Positions 7,194 to 11,784 of a stretch of DNA of 11,784 bases are shown here, piece by piece. Below the pieces are notes generated by a model. That model saw only the letters and a program-made list of their open reading frames with translations. It was not told the origin of the DNA and did not search any database. Location: the NCBI GenBank assembly GCA_018056205.1, contig JAGPGC010000023.1, forward strand, positions 1 through 11,784, in the 5' to 3' direction. The translations under genes were made by a program, and so were the position numbers. The DNA is from Candidatus Atribacteria bacterium (GTDB lineage: Bacteria; Atribacterota; Atribacteria; Atribacterales; Atribacteraceae). Position 1 is the first letter of the stretch. The number at the start of each line of letters is the position of its first letter.

Positions 7194-7234
7194 TGTCATT
7201 CTGAGGAGCTATTGTGCGACGTGAGAATCTCATC
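7194..7234 (-). repeat. Palindromic repeat unit A (41 bp, inverted relative to B, C and D)
   Basis: Read on the minus strand it starts GATGAGATTCTCACG and ends CTCAGAATGACA. These ends match unit B at 14 of 15 and 11 of 12 positions, while the middle differs. The inner pairs ATTCT/AGAAT can form a stem. Unit B has ATCCT/AGGAT in the same place, a compensated change. Confidence 0.7.
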
Positions 7235-7260
7235 CTTTAATGTTTTTGCAAAGGTGAAAA

Positions 7261-7304
7261 GATGAGATCCTCACGCCCTCGATAAGCGAGGGCTCAGGAT
7301 GACA
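7261..7304 (+). repeat. Palindromic repeat unit B (44 bp)
   Basis: Starts GATGAGATCCTCACG and ends CTCAGGATGACA. The centre is a perfect hairpin, GCCCTCG and CGAGGGC at offsets 15-21 and 27-33 with a 5-base loop. Outer pairs ATCCT/AGGAT extend it. With unit A, 26 bases upstream, it forms a long imperfect inverted repeat. Confidence 0.75.
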
Positions 7305-7316
7305 CCTGTGGTGTCA
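7300..7316. repeat. Small perfect hairpin at the junction of units B and C
   Basis: TGACACC (7300-7306) and GGTGTCA (7310-7316) are perfect arms around a 3-base loop. The left arm uses the terminal TGACA of unit B, and the right arm ends directly at the first base of unit C. This may mark the scar of a joined or truncated repeat. Confidence 0.5.
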
Positions 7317-7360
7317 GATGAGATCCTCATGACTTAGAAATGCGATGGTTCATGATAACA
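7317..7360 (+). repeat. Palindromic repeat unit C (44 bp, decayed)
   Basis: It has the same length and orientation as unit B. The first 13 bases, GATGAGATCCTCA, are identical to B, and the end (CATGATAACA) is similar. The inner hairpin is broken by mismatches, so this copy is probably decayed. Confidence 0.65.
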
Positions 7361-7489
7361 AATCGAAAAATTACTTCTCTTTAAAAGAGAGACGGTCAAG
7401 ATGAGGGTGAAAACCAAAATTTGGATCCAAGTTGGTTGCTTTAAAATTGAGCCTATGGAAGATACCCAAATTTCCACCTCACCTTAATC

Positions 7490-7508
7490 CTCTCCCACCA
7501 GGGGAGAG
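7490..7508. repeat. CTCTCCC/GGGAGAG hairpin repeat
   Basis: Perfect 7-bp arms (7490-7496 and 7502-7508) with a 5-base loop, after a CACCTCACCTTAATC lead-in and before a run of A. The core resembles the hairpin at 9239-9267 and the common TCTCCC/GGGAGA intergenic repeats of many bacteria. Confidence 0.55.
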
Positions 7509-7608
7509 AAAAAAAGGAAAATGGCAAAAAATCAGGATGAAGGTAAAAATGTTATTCATCACTATTTAATCAGCAATGGATTTATAGGATAAAAAAGGAG
7601 GATTTTTC

Positions 7609-8796
7609 ATGAAAAAGAAAGTAAAAAACCAGGTTTTTTGGGTGGGGAAAGTTGATTGGGAACTGAGGAAATTCCATGGAGATGAATTTTCCACGAATCA
7701 TGGTTCTACCTATAACTCCTATTTGATTCAAGAGGAAAAAAATGTTCTCATTGATACCGTGTGGATTCCTTTTGCCGAAGAATTTGTTGAGAATTTGGCA
7801 CTAGAAATTGATTTAAATAAAATAGATTATATTGTAGCGAATCATGGAGAAGTAGACCACAGTGGCGCCCTTCCGTCCCTCATGAAACACATTCCCAATG
7901 CTCCAATTTGTTGTACCGCGAATGCTGTGAAATCATTGAAGGGTCAATACCATCAAGATTGGAATTTTCACGTGGTAAAAACCGGTGATAAAATAAGTAT
8001 TGGTGGAGGGAAAGAGTTAGTTTTCGTTGAAATGCCAATGCTCCATTGGCCGGATAGCATGGCAACCTATATGACAAAGGATAATATTTTATTCAGTAAT
8101 GACGCTTTTGGTCAGCATTTTGCCACTGACAAATTATATAACGACTTGGTGGATCAATGTGATTTATACAAAGAAGCGATAAAGTACTACGCCAATATAT
8201 TGACCCCTTTCAGTCAAATTTTAAGAAAGAAATTAGCCGAAGTCGCTTCATTGAGCTTACCCATTGATATTATTGCAACCAGCCATGGAGTTATTTGGAG
8301 AGACAATCCCATGCAGATTGTCGAGAAGTATTCCCAGTGGGCAAATGATTATCAAGAAAATCAGATCACGATTATTTATGATACCATGTGGAATGGCACA
8401 AAAAAGCTTGCTGAGAGAATTTCTGAAGGAATTGAAATGGCTGATCCGGATGTTGACGTAAAAGTTTTTAATCTGGCTAAAAACGATGACAATGATTTGA
8501 TTACCGAAGTATTTAAATCTAAGAAAGTTGTTATCGGGTCACCCACGATTAATAATACTATTCTCCATTCCATCGCCGGTTTTATTCAGTTAATGAAACA
8601 GATGAAATTTAAAGGGAAAAAGGCCACATCTTTCGGCTGTTATGGGTGGAGTGGGGAATCAACCAAAATTTTAAATGAAGCCTTAGCGAATGCCGGTTTT
8701 GAGGTTATTGAAGAAGGCTTTAGAAACCAATGGAATCCTGATGATGGGCAACAACTCGAAGCCATAGAATTCGGGAAAAAGATTGCCAAAGCATAA
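7609..8796 (+). CDS. fprA: Flavodiiron protein, class A (FprA-type A-type flavoprotein)
   Basis: A 395-residue cytoplasmic enzyme that reduces O2 to water and/or NO to N2O, protecting anaerobes. The N-terminal metallo-beta-lactamase-like half carries the di-iron ligands: His79, Glu81, Asp83 and His84 in NHGEVDHSG, then His146 (LHWPD), Asp165 (SNDAFGQH) and His226 (SHGVIW). The C-terminal flavodoxin half (about 253-395) shows the FMN phosphate loop around IYDTMWNGT (256-264) and a YGWSGE loop (345-350). No rubredoxin or reductase domain follows, so electrons must come from a separate rubredoxin or flavoprotein not seen here. The start ATG has AAGGAGG (7595-7601) 7 bases upstream. The RidA gene starts 15 bases after its stop, so the two form an operon. 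O2 versus NO preference cannot be read from sequence alone. Confidence 0.95.
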   Translation: MKKKVKNQVFWVGKVDWELRKFHGDEFSTNHGSTYNSYLIQEEKNVLIDTVWIPFAEEFVENLALEIDLNKIDYIVANHGEVDHSGALPSLMKHIPNAPICCTANAVKSLKGQYHQDWNFHVVKTGDKISIGGGKELVFVEMPMLHWPDSMATYMTKDNILFSNDAFGQHFATDKLYNDLVDQCDLYKEAIKYYANILTPFSQILRKKLAEVASLSLPIDIIATSHGVIWRDNPMQIVEKYSQWANDYQENQITIIYDTMWNGTKKLAERISEGIEMADPDVDVKVFNLAKNDDNDLITEVFKSKKVVIGSPTINNTILHSIAGFIQLMKQMKFKGKKATSFGCYGWSGESTKILNEALANAGFEVIEEGFRNQWNPDDGQQLEAIEFGKKIAKA

Positions 8797-8811
8797 AAAG
8801 GAGTGGTAGTA

Positions 8812-9192
8812 ATGGATAGTATTCAAGTAATAGCTGCTGGACCTAAAAATGTTCCATATTCCGGTGCATTGTACGCCGGAGATTTCATTTATGTATCGGG
8901 ACAAGTTCCTCTTGATGAATCAAAACAGGTAGTGGGAGAAGATATTGAAACTCAAACGACTTATACTCTCGAAAAAATTGAAGCCCTGCTTGCAAAAGCT
9001 GGAGCAAATTTAAATCACATTGTGAAAACCACAGTTTTCTTGACAGATATGAAGAATTTTTCAAGGATGAATGAAGCTTATGGTAAGAAATTTAAAGATA
9101 TCTATCCCTGCCGGAGTTGCATCGAAGTTGGCCAATTACCTGCGCCGGTTCTAATCGAGATCGAAGCCATCGCCTATTTTCCGAAAAAATAA
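8812..9192 (+). CDS. ridA: RidA-family reactive imine/enamine deaminase (YjgF/YER057c/UK114)
   Basis: A 126-residue cytoplasmic protein, expected to be a trimer, that hydrolyses 2-aminoacrylate and related imines released by PLP enzymes. Active-site residues expected for RidA are present: Tyr16 (VPYSG), Arg101 in CRSCIEV and Glu116 in IEIEAIA, plus the FIYVSGQ strand (25-31). The start ATG 8812 has AAGGAG (8798-8803) 8 bases upstream. An upstream in-frame GTG at 8803 overlaps that site and is unlikely. It follows the flavodiiron gene by 15 bases, so both are probably made together. RidA is known to be linked to oxidative stress in some bacteria, which would fit this pairing, but the functional tie is inference. 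Confidence in an active RidA rather than an Rid2-7 subfamily member is good because the Arg and Glu are kept. Confidence 0.93.
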   Translation: MDSIQVIAAGPKNVPYSGALYAGDFIYVSGQVPLDESKQVVGEDIETQTTYTLEKIEALLAKAGANLNHIVKTTVFLTDMKNFSRMNEAYGKKFKDIYPCRSCIEVGQLPAPVLIEIEAIAYFPKK

Positions 9193-9238
9193 AAGATCTC
9201 TTAAAACAAACTCTCCCTTAATAACTAAAAAATCATCC

Positions 9239-9267
9239 TTATCTCCCCTTTGCTAAAGGGGAGATAA
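9239..9267. terminator. Perfect 13-bp hairpin in the convergent spacer; possible terminator or repeat
   Basis: TTATCTCCCCTTT and AAAGGGGAGATAA are perfect arms around GCT. It lies between the stop codons of RidA (plus) and the protease (minus). On the minus strand six T follow after a 6-base gap (9232-9227), so it may end the protease transcript. On the plus strand no good T-run follows directly. Its TCTCCCC/GGGGAGA core is like the hairpin at 7490-7508, so it may be a mobile intergenic repeat used as a terminator. Confidence 0.55.
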
Positions 9268-9302
9268 ATTTATGAAAAAGTGACTTTCATCCTTGTCTGA
9301 TG

Positions 9303-9319
9303 CCACATAAGTGATGTGG
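9303..9319. repeat. Short CCACAT/ATGTGG hairpin
   Basis: Perfect 6-bp arms with a 5-base loop. A run of eight T occurs at 9345-9352, about 25 bases further on, which is too far for a standard intrinsic terminator of RidA. Confidence 0.35.
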
Positions 9320-9356
9320 GAGTTAATTATCGGTTTCCCGTTACTTTTTTTTCCGC

Positions 9357-10502
9357 TCACTTATTAAGGTATTTATCTCCTTCCAATTCCATTTTTAAAG
9401 AGAAAAATTGGAGGAGATCTTTCAGGGTGATGACCCCTATCAATTGATCGTTCTCAACAACCATCAAACGACTATTCCCGGTGCGATTCATTAAAGATAG
9501 CGCTTGAGTGGCATCAGCATCAGGGTGGATGGTATTATCGATTGAACAAGTCTTAGAGATTTCTCCAGCAGTTTGAGTGTTCCAGTTTTCCTTGGGTACT
9601 TCTTTAATGTCTCGAGTTGTTAAACATCCGACTAATTTACTATTCCGAACAACCGGAAACATTTTATAATGATAATGGTAAATATAATCCTCAACGGCTT
9701 CTTTTAGAGTTATGGTATCGGGTATGGTAACCGGATCAGGTTTCATAAATCGACGAACAGTCTCACCCTCCAGAGTTTTGGAAATCATTAATCTTTGCAT
9801 TGAAATCTGAGAGGCATTTTGAAGGAACATTCCGATTAAAAATAACCAGATGCCACCAATAAAAGATCCCCGGAAAATACTAAAAACACCAAGAAAAATA
9901 AGAGTAAAACCGAATATTTCCCCCATTCGTGAAGCAATTCGAGTCGCCCAACGCAAATCTTTTTTTCTCCACCAGAGAATTGAACGCAGAATTCGACCAC
10001 CATCCAAAGGAAAAGCAGGAATAAGATTGAAGCCAGCTAAAGCCCAATTAATTATCCCCAAGTACCCAAAGATACCAGTTATTCCCATTGATGCTCCTAG
10101 TCTTTTTAGGATTAAATAGGTACTATAGAAAATCAAACCCAGGACAATACTGGTTACCGGACCGGCTAAAGCCATGTAGAATTCAGTTTTTGCATTGGCT
10201 GGTTCCTCGGTCATTTCAGCGACGCCACCAAACATAAACAGGGTAATCCCCCGGATTGTCAATCCGAAGCGCCGAGCAACCAAGGAGTGAAATAGCTCAT
10301 GAATGACAATCGAGACGAATAAACCGATTGCTCCGAATATCCCCATCCACCAGTAGGTTGTCGATGATAATCCCTGATAATATTGGGGGAACACCCCCAG
10401 TGATAACGACCAAATCATGAGAAAAAGGACGATTATCCAACTAGGATCGATTTTTATTTCAAATCCGAATAATTTGATTATTGAAAATGACTTACCAAAC
10501 AT
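9357..10502 (-). CDS. Site-2 protease family (M50B) intramembrane zinc metalloprotease with two CBS domains
   Basis: A 381-residue membrane protease of the type that cleaves membrane-bound substrates such as anti-sigma factors. The zinc motif HELFH (His68, Glu69, His72) lies in a membrane segment, and NLIPAFPLDGGR (159-170) supplies the third ligand, Asp167. A further pair of hydrophobic segments follows (about 195-230). The C-terminal third holds two CBS domains (about 252-305 and 312-370; MKPDPVTIPDTIT and GVITLKDLL), which usually sense adenine nucleotides. This layout matches the CBS-bearing S2P group known from archaea and bacteria. No PDZ domain is present. Start: ATG 10502, because GAGGTG lies 6 bases upstream. 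A GTG nine bases earlier overlaps this site. The substrate is unknown, and no sigma or anti-sigma gene is nearby. Confidence 0.93.
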   Translation of the reverse strand: MFGKSFSIIKLFGFEIKIDPSWIIVLFLMIWSLSLGVFPQYYQGLSSTTYWWMGIFGAIGLFVSIVIHELFHSLVARRFGLTIRGITLFMFGGVAEMTEEPANAKTEFYMALAGPVTSIVLGLIFYSTYLILKRLGASMGITGIFGYLGIINWALAGFNLIPAFPLDGGRILRSILWWRKKDLRWATRIASRMGEIFGFTLIFLGVFSIFRGSFIGGIWLFLIGMFLQNASQISMQRLMISKTLEGETVRRFMKPDPVTIPDTITLKEAVEDYIYHYHYKMFPVVRNSKLVGCLTTRDIKEVPKENWNTQTAGEISKTCSIDNTIHPDADATQALSLMNRTGNSRLMVVENDQLIGVITLKDLLQFFSLKMELEGDKYLNK

Positions 10503-10532
10503 AACAATCACCTCATTTAAAAAGAGAGGTTG

Positions 10533-10561
10533 ATAATAATTAACTGACCTTATATTTTCAC
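10533..10561 (-). promoter_or_regulatory. Candidate promoter for the site-2 protease
   Basis: On the minus strand, GTGAAA (10561-10556), a 17-bp spacer and TATTAT (10538-10533). The -10 has one mismatch and the -35 two. Transcription would begin near 10526, about 24 bases before the ATG. Confidence 0.4.
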
Positions 10562-10605
10562 CAGAAATAATAAATGAAATGAAAAATTTGGTTTGATTAG
10601 AGATG

Positions 10606-10651
10606 TTCTTAGTGATGTTTATGGTATTTTTATTTGATTATTTCTTAGTGA
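10606..10651. repeat. Direct repeat of TTCTTAGTGA, 36 bp apart
   Basis: Exact 10-base copies at 10606-10615 and 10642-10651, in a non-coding divergent region. The offset is between three and four helical turns. It could be a pair of regulator sites or chance in AT-rich DNA. Confidence 0.3.
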
Positions 10652-10752
10652 AAAGCCCAAATGGAGTGTTTCATTTTTATTAAGTTATTCACTTAAACAA
10701 ACTAAATGTAACAATTATTCCTTTATCTTTTAGAAAATGGATTGAAAGCATT

Positions 10753-10789
10753 TTTAATCCCCATGGGTAATTAAGAAACTGGGATTAAA
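10753..10789. repeat. 9-bp inverted repeat with a competing CCCATGGG palindrome
   Basis: TTTAATCCC (10753-10761) and GGGATTAAA (10781-10789) are perfect arms with a 19-base loop. The left arm overlaps CCCATGGG (10760-10767), so two exclusive small structures are possible. It is about 150 bases before the FMN-binding gene. Confidence 0.45.
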
Positions 10790-10870
10790 TAAGCGCTCTT
10801 CTCTGGTTTATTCCTTATTCATTATTTAACAAATACTTTTTAAACTTATTTTTCGTGGTTATTCAAAATA

Positions 10871-10899
10871 TTTTCAGAATGAGCGAAAAGTGATACCAT
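10871..10899 (+). promoter_or_regulatory. Candidate extended -10 promoter for the FMN-binding protein
   Basis: TTTTCA (10871-10876), 17 bp, then TACCAT (10894-10899) with a TG one base before it (extended -10). Each hexamer matches consensus at four positions. Transcription would start about 30 bases before the ATG. Confidence 0.35.
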
Positions 10900-10935
10900 T
10901 AATTAAATATTAAAAGAAAAAGAGGGGAAATTTGA

Positions 10936-11331
10936 ATGAAAAAATGGAAGAAATGGTTGCTTATAATCGGAATTATTGTTGCAGTCTTTATTATCGGAAT
11001 GTTTTATTATGCTATGGCTGGCATGCAAGAGATAAAGGAAATGATAATAACTGATGTTGATTTATCTCAAGTTAAGGACGGAGTATATACCGGTGAGTTT
11101 AAAGGGAATAGGTGGTCTAATGCTTTGGAGGTTACAGTTGAAGATCATAAAATAACTGAAATAAAAGTTATTGATGATGTTGGGATCCCAATACCCGAAA
11201 TTTCACAAAAATTGATAGAGAGTGTAAAAGAAAAGCAAAGTTTAAATATTGATGCCATTTCCCAGGCGACCATCAATACCAAAGCTTATTTAAAGTCAAT
11301 AGAAAACGCTCTCAAAAAAGGGATGGAATAG
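10936..11331 (+). CDS. Membrane-anchored FMN-binding-domain protein (FMN_bind family), predicted flavinylation target
   Basis: A 131-residue protein with a basic start (MKKWKKW), one membrane segment (about 8-28) and an extracytoplasmic FMN_bind domain (about 47-128). The domain opens with DGVYTGEFKG (48-57) and ends with DAISQAT (106-112), followed by a SIENALKK helix. In known FMN_bind proteins the motif Dxx(S/T)gA(T/S) is where ApbE attaches FMN covalently, on the final Thr/Ser. Here that would be Thr112, with Gln110 in place of the usual Gly. Such proteins carry electrons outside the membrane. The start ATG is preceded by AGAGGGG (10921-10927). The next gene is a LolD/MacB-like ATPase 262 bases on, with a repeat between, so cotranscription is uncertain. 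No ApbE gene is seen in the window. Confidence 0.85.
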   Translation: MKKWKKWLLIIGIIVAVFIIGMFYYAMAGMQEIKEMIITDVDLSQVKDGVYTGEFKGNRWSNALEVTVEDHKITEIKVIDDVGIPIPEISQKLIESVKEKQSLNIDAISQATINTKAYLKSIENALKKGME

Positions 11332-11404
11332 CTAGGGCACAATAAATACCGAAGGAGGGAGTGAGGGGCAGAAAAAGATTTAAGAATAAAAGAAAAAATT
11401 AGAT

Positions 11405-11448
11405 GATGAGAACCTCAGGGATTCAGAACATGAATCCTCAAAATGACA
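11405..11448 (+). repeat. Palindromic repeat unit D (44 bp), about 4 kb from the others
   Basis: Starts GATGAGAACCTCA and ends AAAATGACA, with exactly the length of units B and C. The inner arms GGATTCA and TGAATCC are a perfect 7-bp hairpin at offsets 15-21 and 27-33 around a 5-base loop, the same geometry as unit B with different bases. The outer pairs are weaker than in A and B. Confidence 0.72.
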
Positions 11449-11578
11449 GTATTTTTAAAAAATATTTTATAGGGACCTGTTTTATCAAGCCCGCAAGTTT
11501 TCATATAAGGGTGATATCGGTGATAATTTTTTGAGGTCACAGTTCATTTATCACTGATCAAGGTCTTTGCCGTTAAGA

Positions 11579-11585
11579 AAGGAGG
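11579..11585 (+). promoter_or_regulatory. Strong ribosome binding site pointing to an ATT start
   Basis: AAGGAGG lies 8 bases before ATT at 11594, which is in frame with the ABC ATPase. The TTG at 11595 hits a stop after four codons, and the next in-frame GTG (11612) is 26 bases away. Confidence 0.6.
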
Positions 11586-11593
11586 AAGAAAAG

Positions 11594-11784
11594 ATTGAGA
11601 AACCAATAATAGTGGTTTTAGAATTAACTAAGATTTATCGAGCTGGATCAGTTGGGGTTATCGCTCTCAAAGATGTTAGCTTCCAAGTCAATAGAGATGA
11701 ATTTATTGCGATAATGGGACCATCTGGTTCGGGCAAGTCAACCTTAATGTATATTGTTGGGTGTTTAGACCGAGCAACCAAAGG
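11594..11784 (+). CDS. ABC transporter ATPase, LolD/MacB-type, N-terminal part (runs off the window)
   Basis: About 63 residues are visible. VLELTKIYRAGSVGVIALKD is followed by VSFQV, an EFIAIMGPSGSGKST Walker A, then LMYIVGCLDR. The IYRAGSVGVIALKDVSF and LMYIVGCLDR stretches are typical of the LolD/MacB/FtsE-like group of exporters and mechanotransmission ATPases, which work with a membrane permease usually encoded next. Signature and Walker B lie outside the window. The start is odd: the only initiation site at a sensible distance from AAGGAGG (11579-11585) is ATT at 11594. In-frame GTG 11612 is too far, and TTG 11567 would put the ribosome binding site inside the gene. An FMN-binding membrane protein lies upstream, so a linked envelope function is possible but not shown. 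The family is sure, the start less so. Confidence 0.88.
   Translation, partial: MEKPIIVVLELTKIYRAGSVGVIALKDVSFQVNRDEFIAIMGPSGSGKSTLMYIVGCLDRATK

Larger units (their letters stand above)
6820..7608. other. Gene-free stretch of about 790 bases made of palindromic repeats
   Basis: No open frame here has a plausible start, ribosome binding site or recognisable protein. It starts with a T-rich tract, then carries small palindromes (6848-6865 and 6896-6909), an unremarkable AT-rich part (6910-7130), a cluster of degenerate 41-54 bp repeats (7131-7360), a short TCTCTTT-A-AAAGAGA palindrome (7376-7390) and a CTCTCCC/GGGAGAG hairpin (7490-7508). The flavodiiron gene follows, with no convincing promoter match between. 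It looks like a landing zone for small non-coding repeats. Confidence 0.7.
10503..10935. other. Divergent intergenic region, about 430 bases
   Basis: AT-rich, without a credible gene. It separates the protease (minus) from the FMN-binding protein (plus) and contains promoter candidates for each, a direct repeat of TTCTTAGTGA (10606-10615 and 10642-10651) and a 9-bp inverted repeat (10753-10789). Confidence 0.6.

Noticed and set aside
7131..7360. CRISPR array
   Set aside because: Copies are in both orientations, have drifting middles, lack regular unique spacers and no cas gene is nearby.
6820..7608. tRNA or other structured RNA gene in the long spacer
   Set aside because: I found no cloverleaf with the expected TTCGA-type loop and CCA-proximal pairing; the palindromes are explained by the repeat families.
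10503..10511. GTG start three codons earlier for the site-2 protease
   Set aside because: It overlaps the GAGGTG ribosome binding site that serves the ATG at 10502.
11361..11402. A 13-codon Arg/Lys-rich open frame starting at GTG after AAGGAGG
   Set aside because: The gap from the ribosome binding site is only 2 bases, the frame is very short and the lysine/arginine content reflects A-rich DNA.
11595..11609. TTG start for the partial ABC ATPase
   Set aside because: This frame reaches a TAA stop after four codons, so it would need a frameshift to enter the ATPase frame.

Overview
The window is AT-rich bacterial DNA with Gram-negative-type features: a Sec signal peptide, a lipobox lipoprotein and near-consensus AGGAGG ribosome binding sites. 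The gene set suggests a heterotrophic anaerobe: a two-permease sugar-type ABC importer, a flavodiiron protein and a predicted flavinylated membrane protein. An uncultured lineage such as Atribacterota, or a Thermotogota/Synergistota-like group, would fit. This is a low-confidence guess, because no taxonomic marker gene is present.

Layout. (1) 1-424, minus strand: N-terminal part of a DegT/DnrJ/EryC1/StrS-type PLP aminotransferase, with a very good divergent promoter. (2) 715-6819, plus strand: seven genes in one direction with mostly short gaps. They are an IPT/TIG lipoprotein, a small cupin, a secreted substrate-binding protein, a double-domain ABC ATPase, two membrane permeases and a VOC/glyoxalase-fold protein. 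The transporter resembles the Lsr/Rha branch of the carbohydrate importers, but the binding protein appears to lack several autoinducer-2 ligand residues, so its substrate is open. A perfect 22-bp inverted repeat sits between the binding protein and the ATPase and probably sets their expression ratio. (3) 6820-7608: about 790 bases without a gene, filled with palindromic repeats. (4) 7609-9192: a flavodiiron protein (FprA type) and a RidA-type deaminase, 15 bases apart. (5) 9193-9356: a convergent spacer with a perfect 13-bp hairpin. (6) 9357-10502, minus strand: a site-2 (M50B) intramembrane protease with two CBS domains. (7) 10936-11331: a membrane-anchored FMN-binding-domain protein. (8) 11594 to the window end: the start of a LolD/MacB-type ABC ATPase that seems to begin with the rare codon ATT.

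The most notable non-coding signal is a dispersed palindromic element with a canonical length of 44 bp. Three copies lie at 7194-7360, one of them inverted, and a fourth lies about 4 kb away at 11405-11448. The two best-preserved copies have unrelated inner sequences, yet both form a perfect 7-bp stem with a 5-nt loop at the same offset. This is covariation that points to selection on, or copying through, a hairpin.

Reading of function: region 2 looks like an uptake and processing locus for a sugar-like or cyclitol-like compound of unknown identity. The FprA/RidA pair looks like a stress module for O2/NO removal and reactive-imine removal. The FMN protein and ABC ATPase may begin an envelope-associated export or redox operon that runs past the window.
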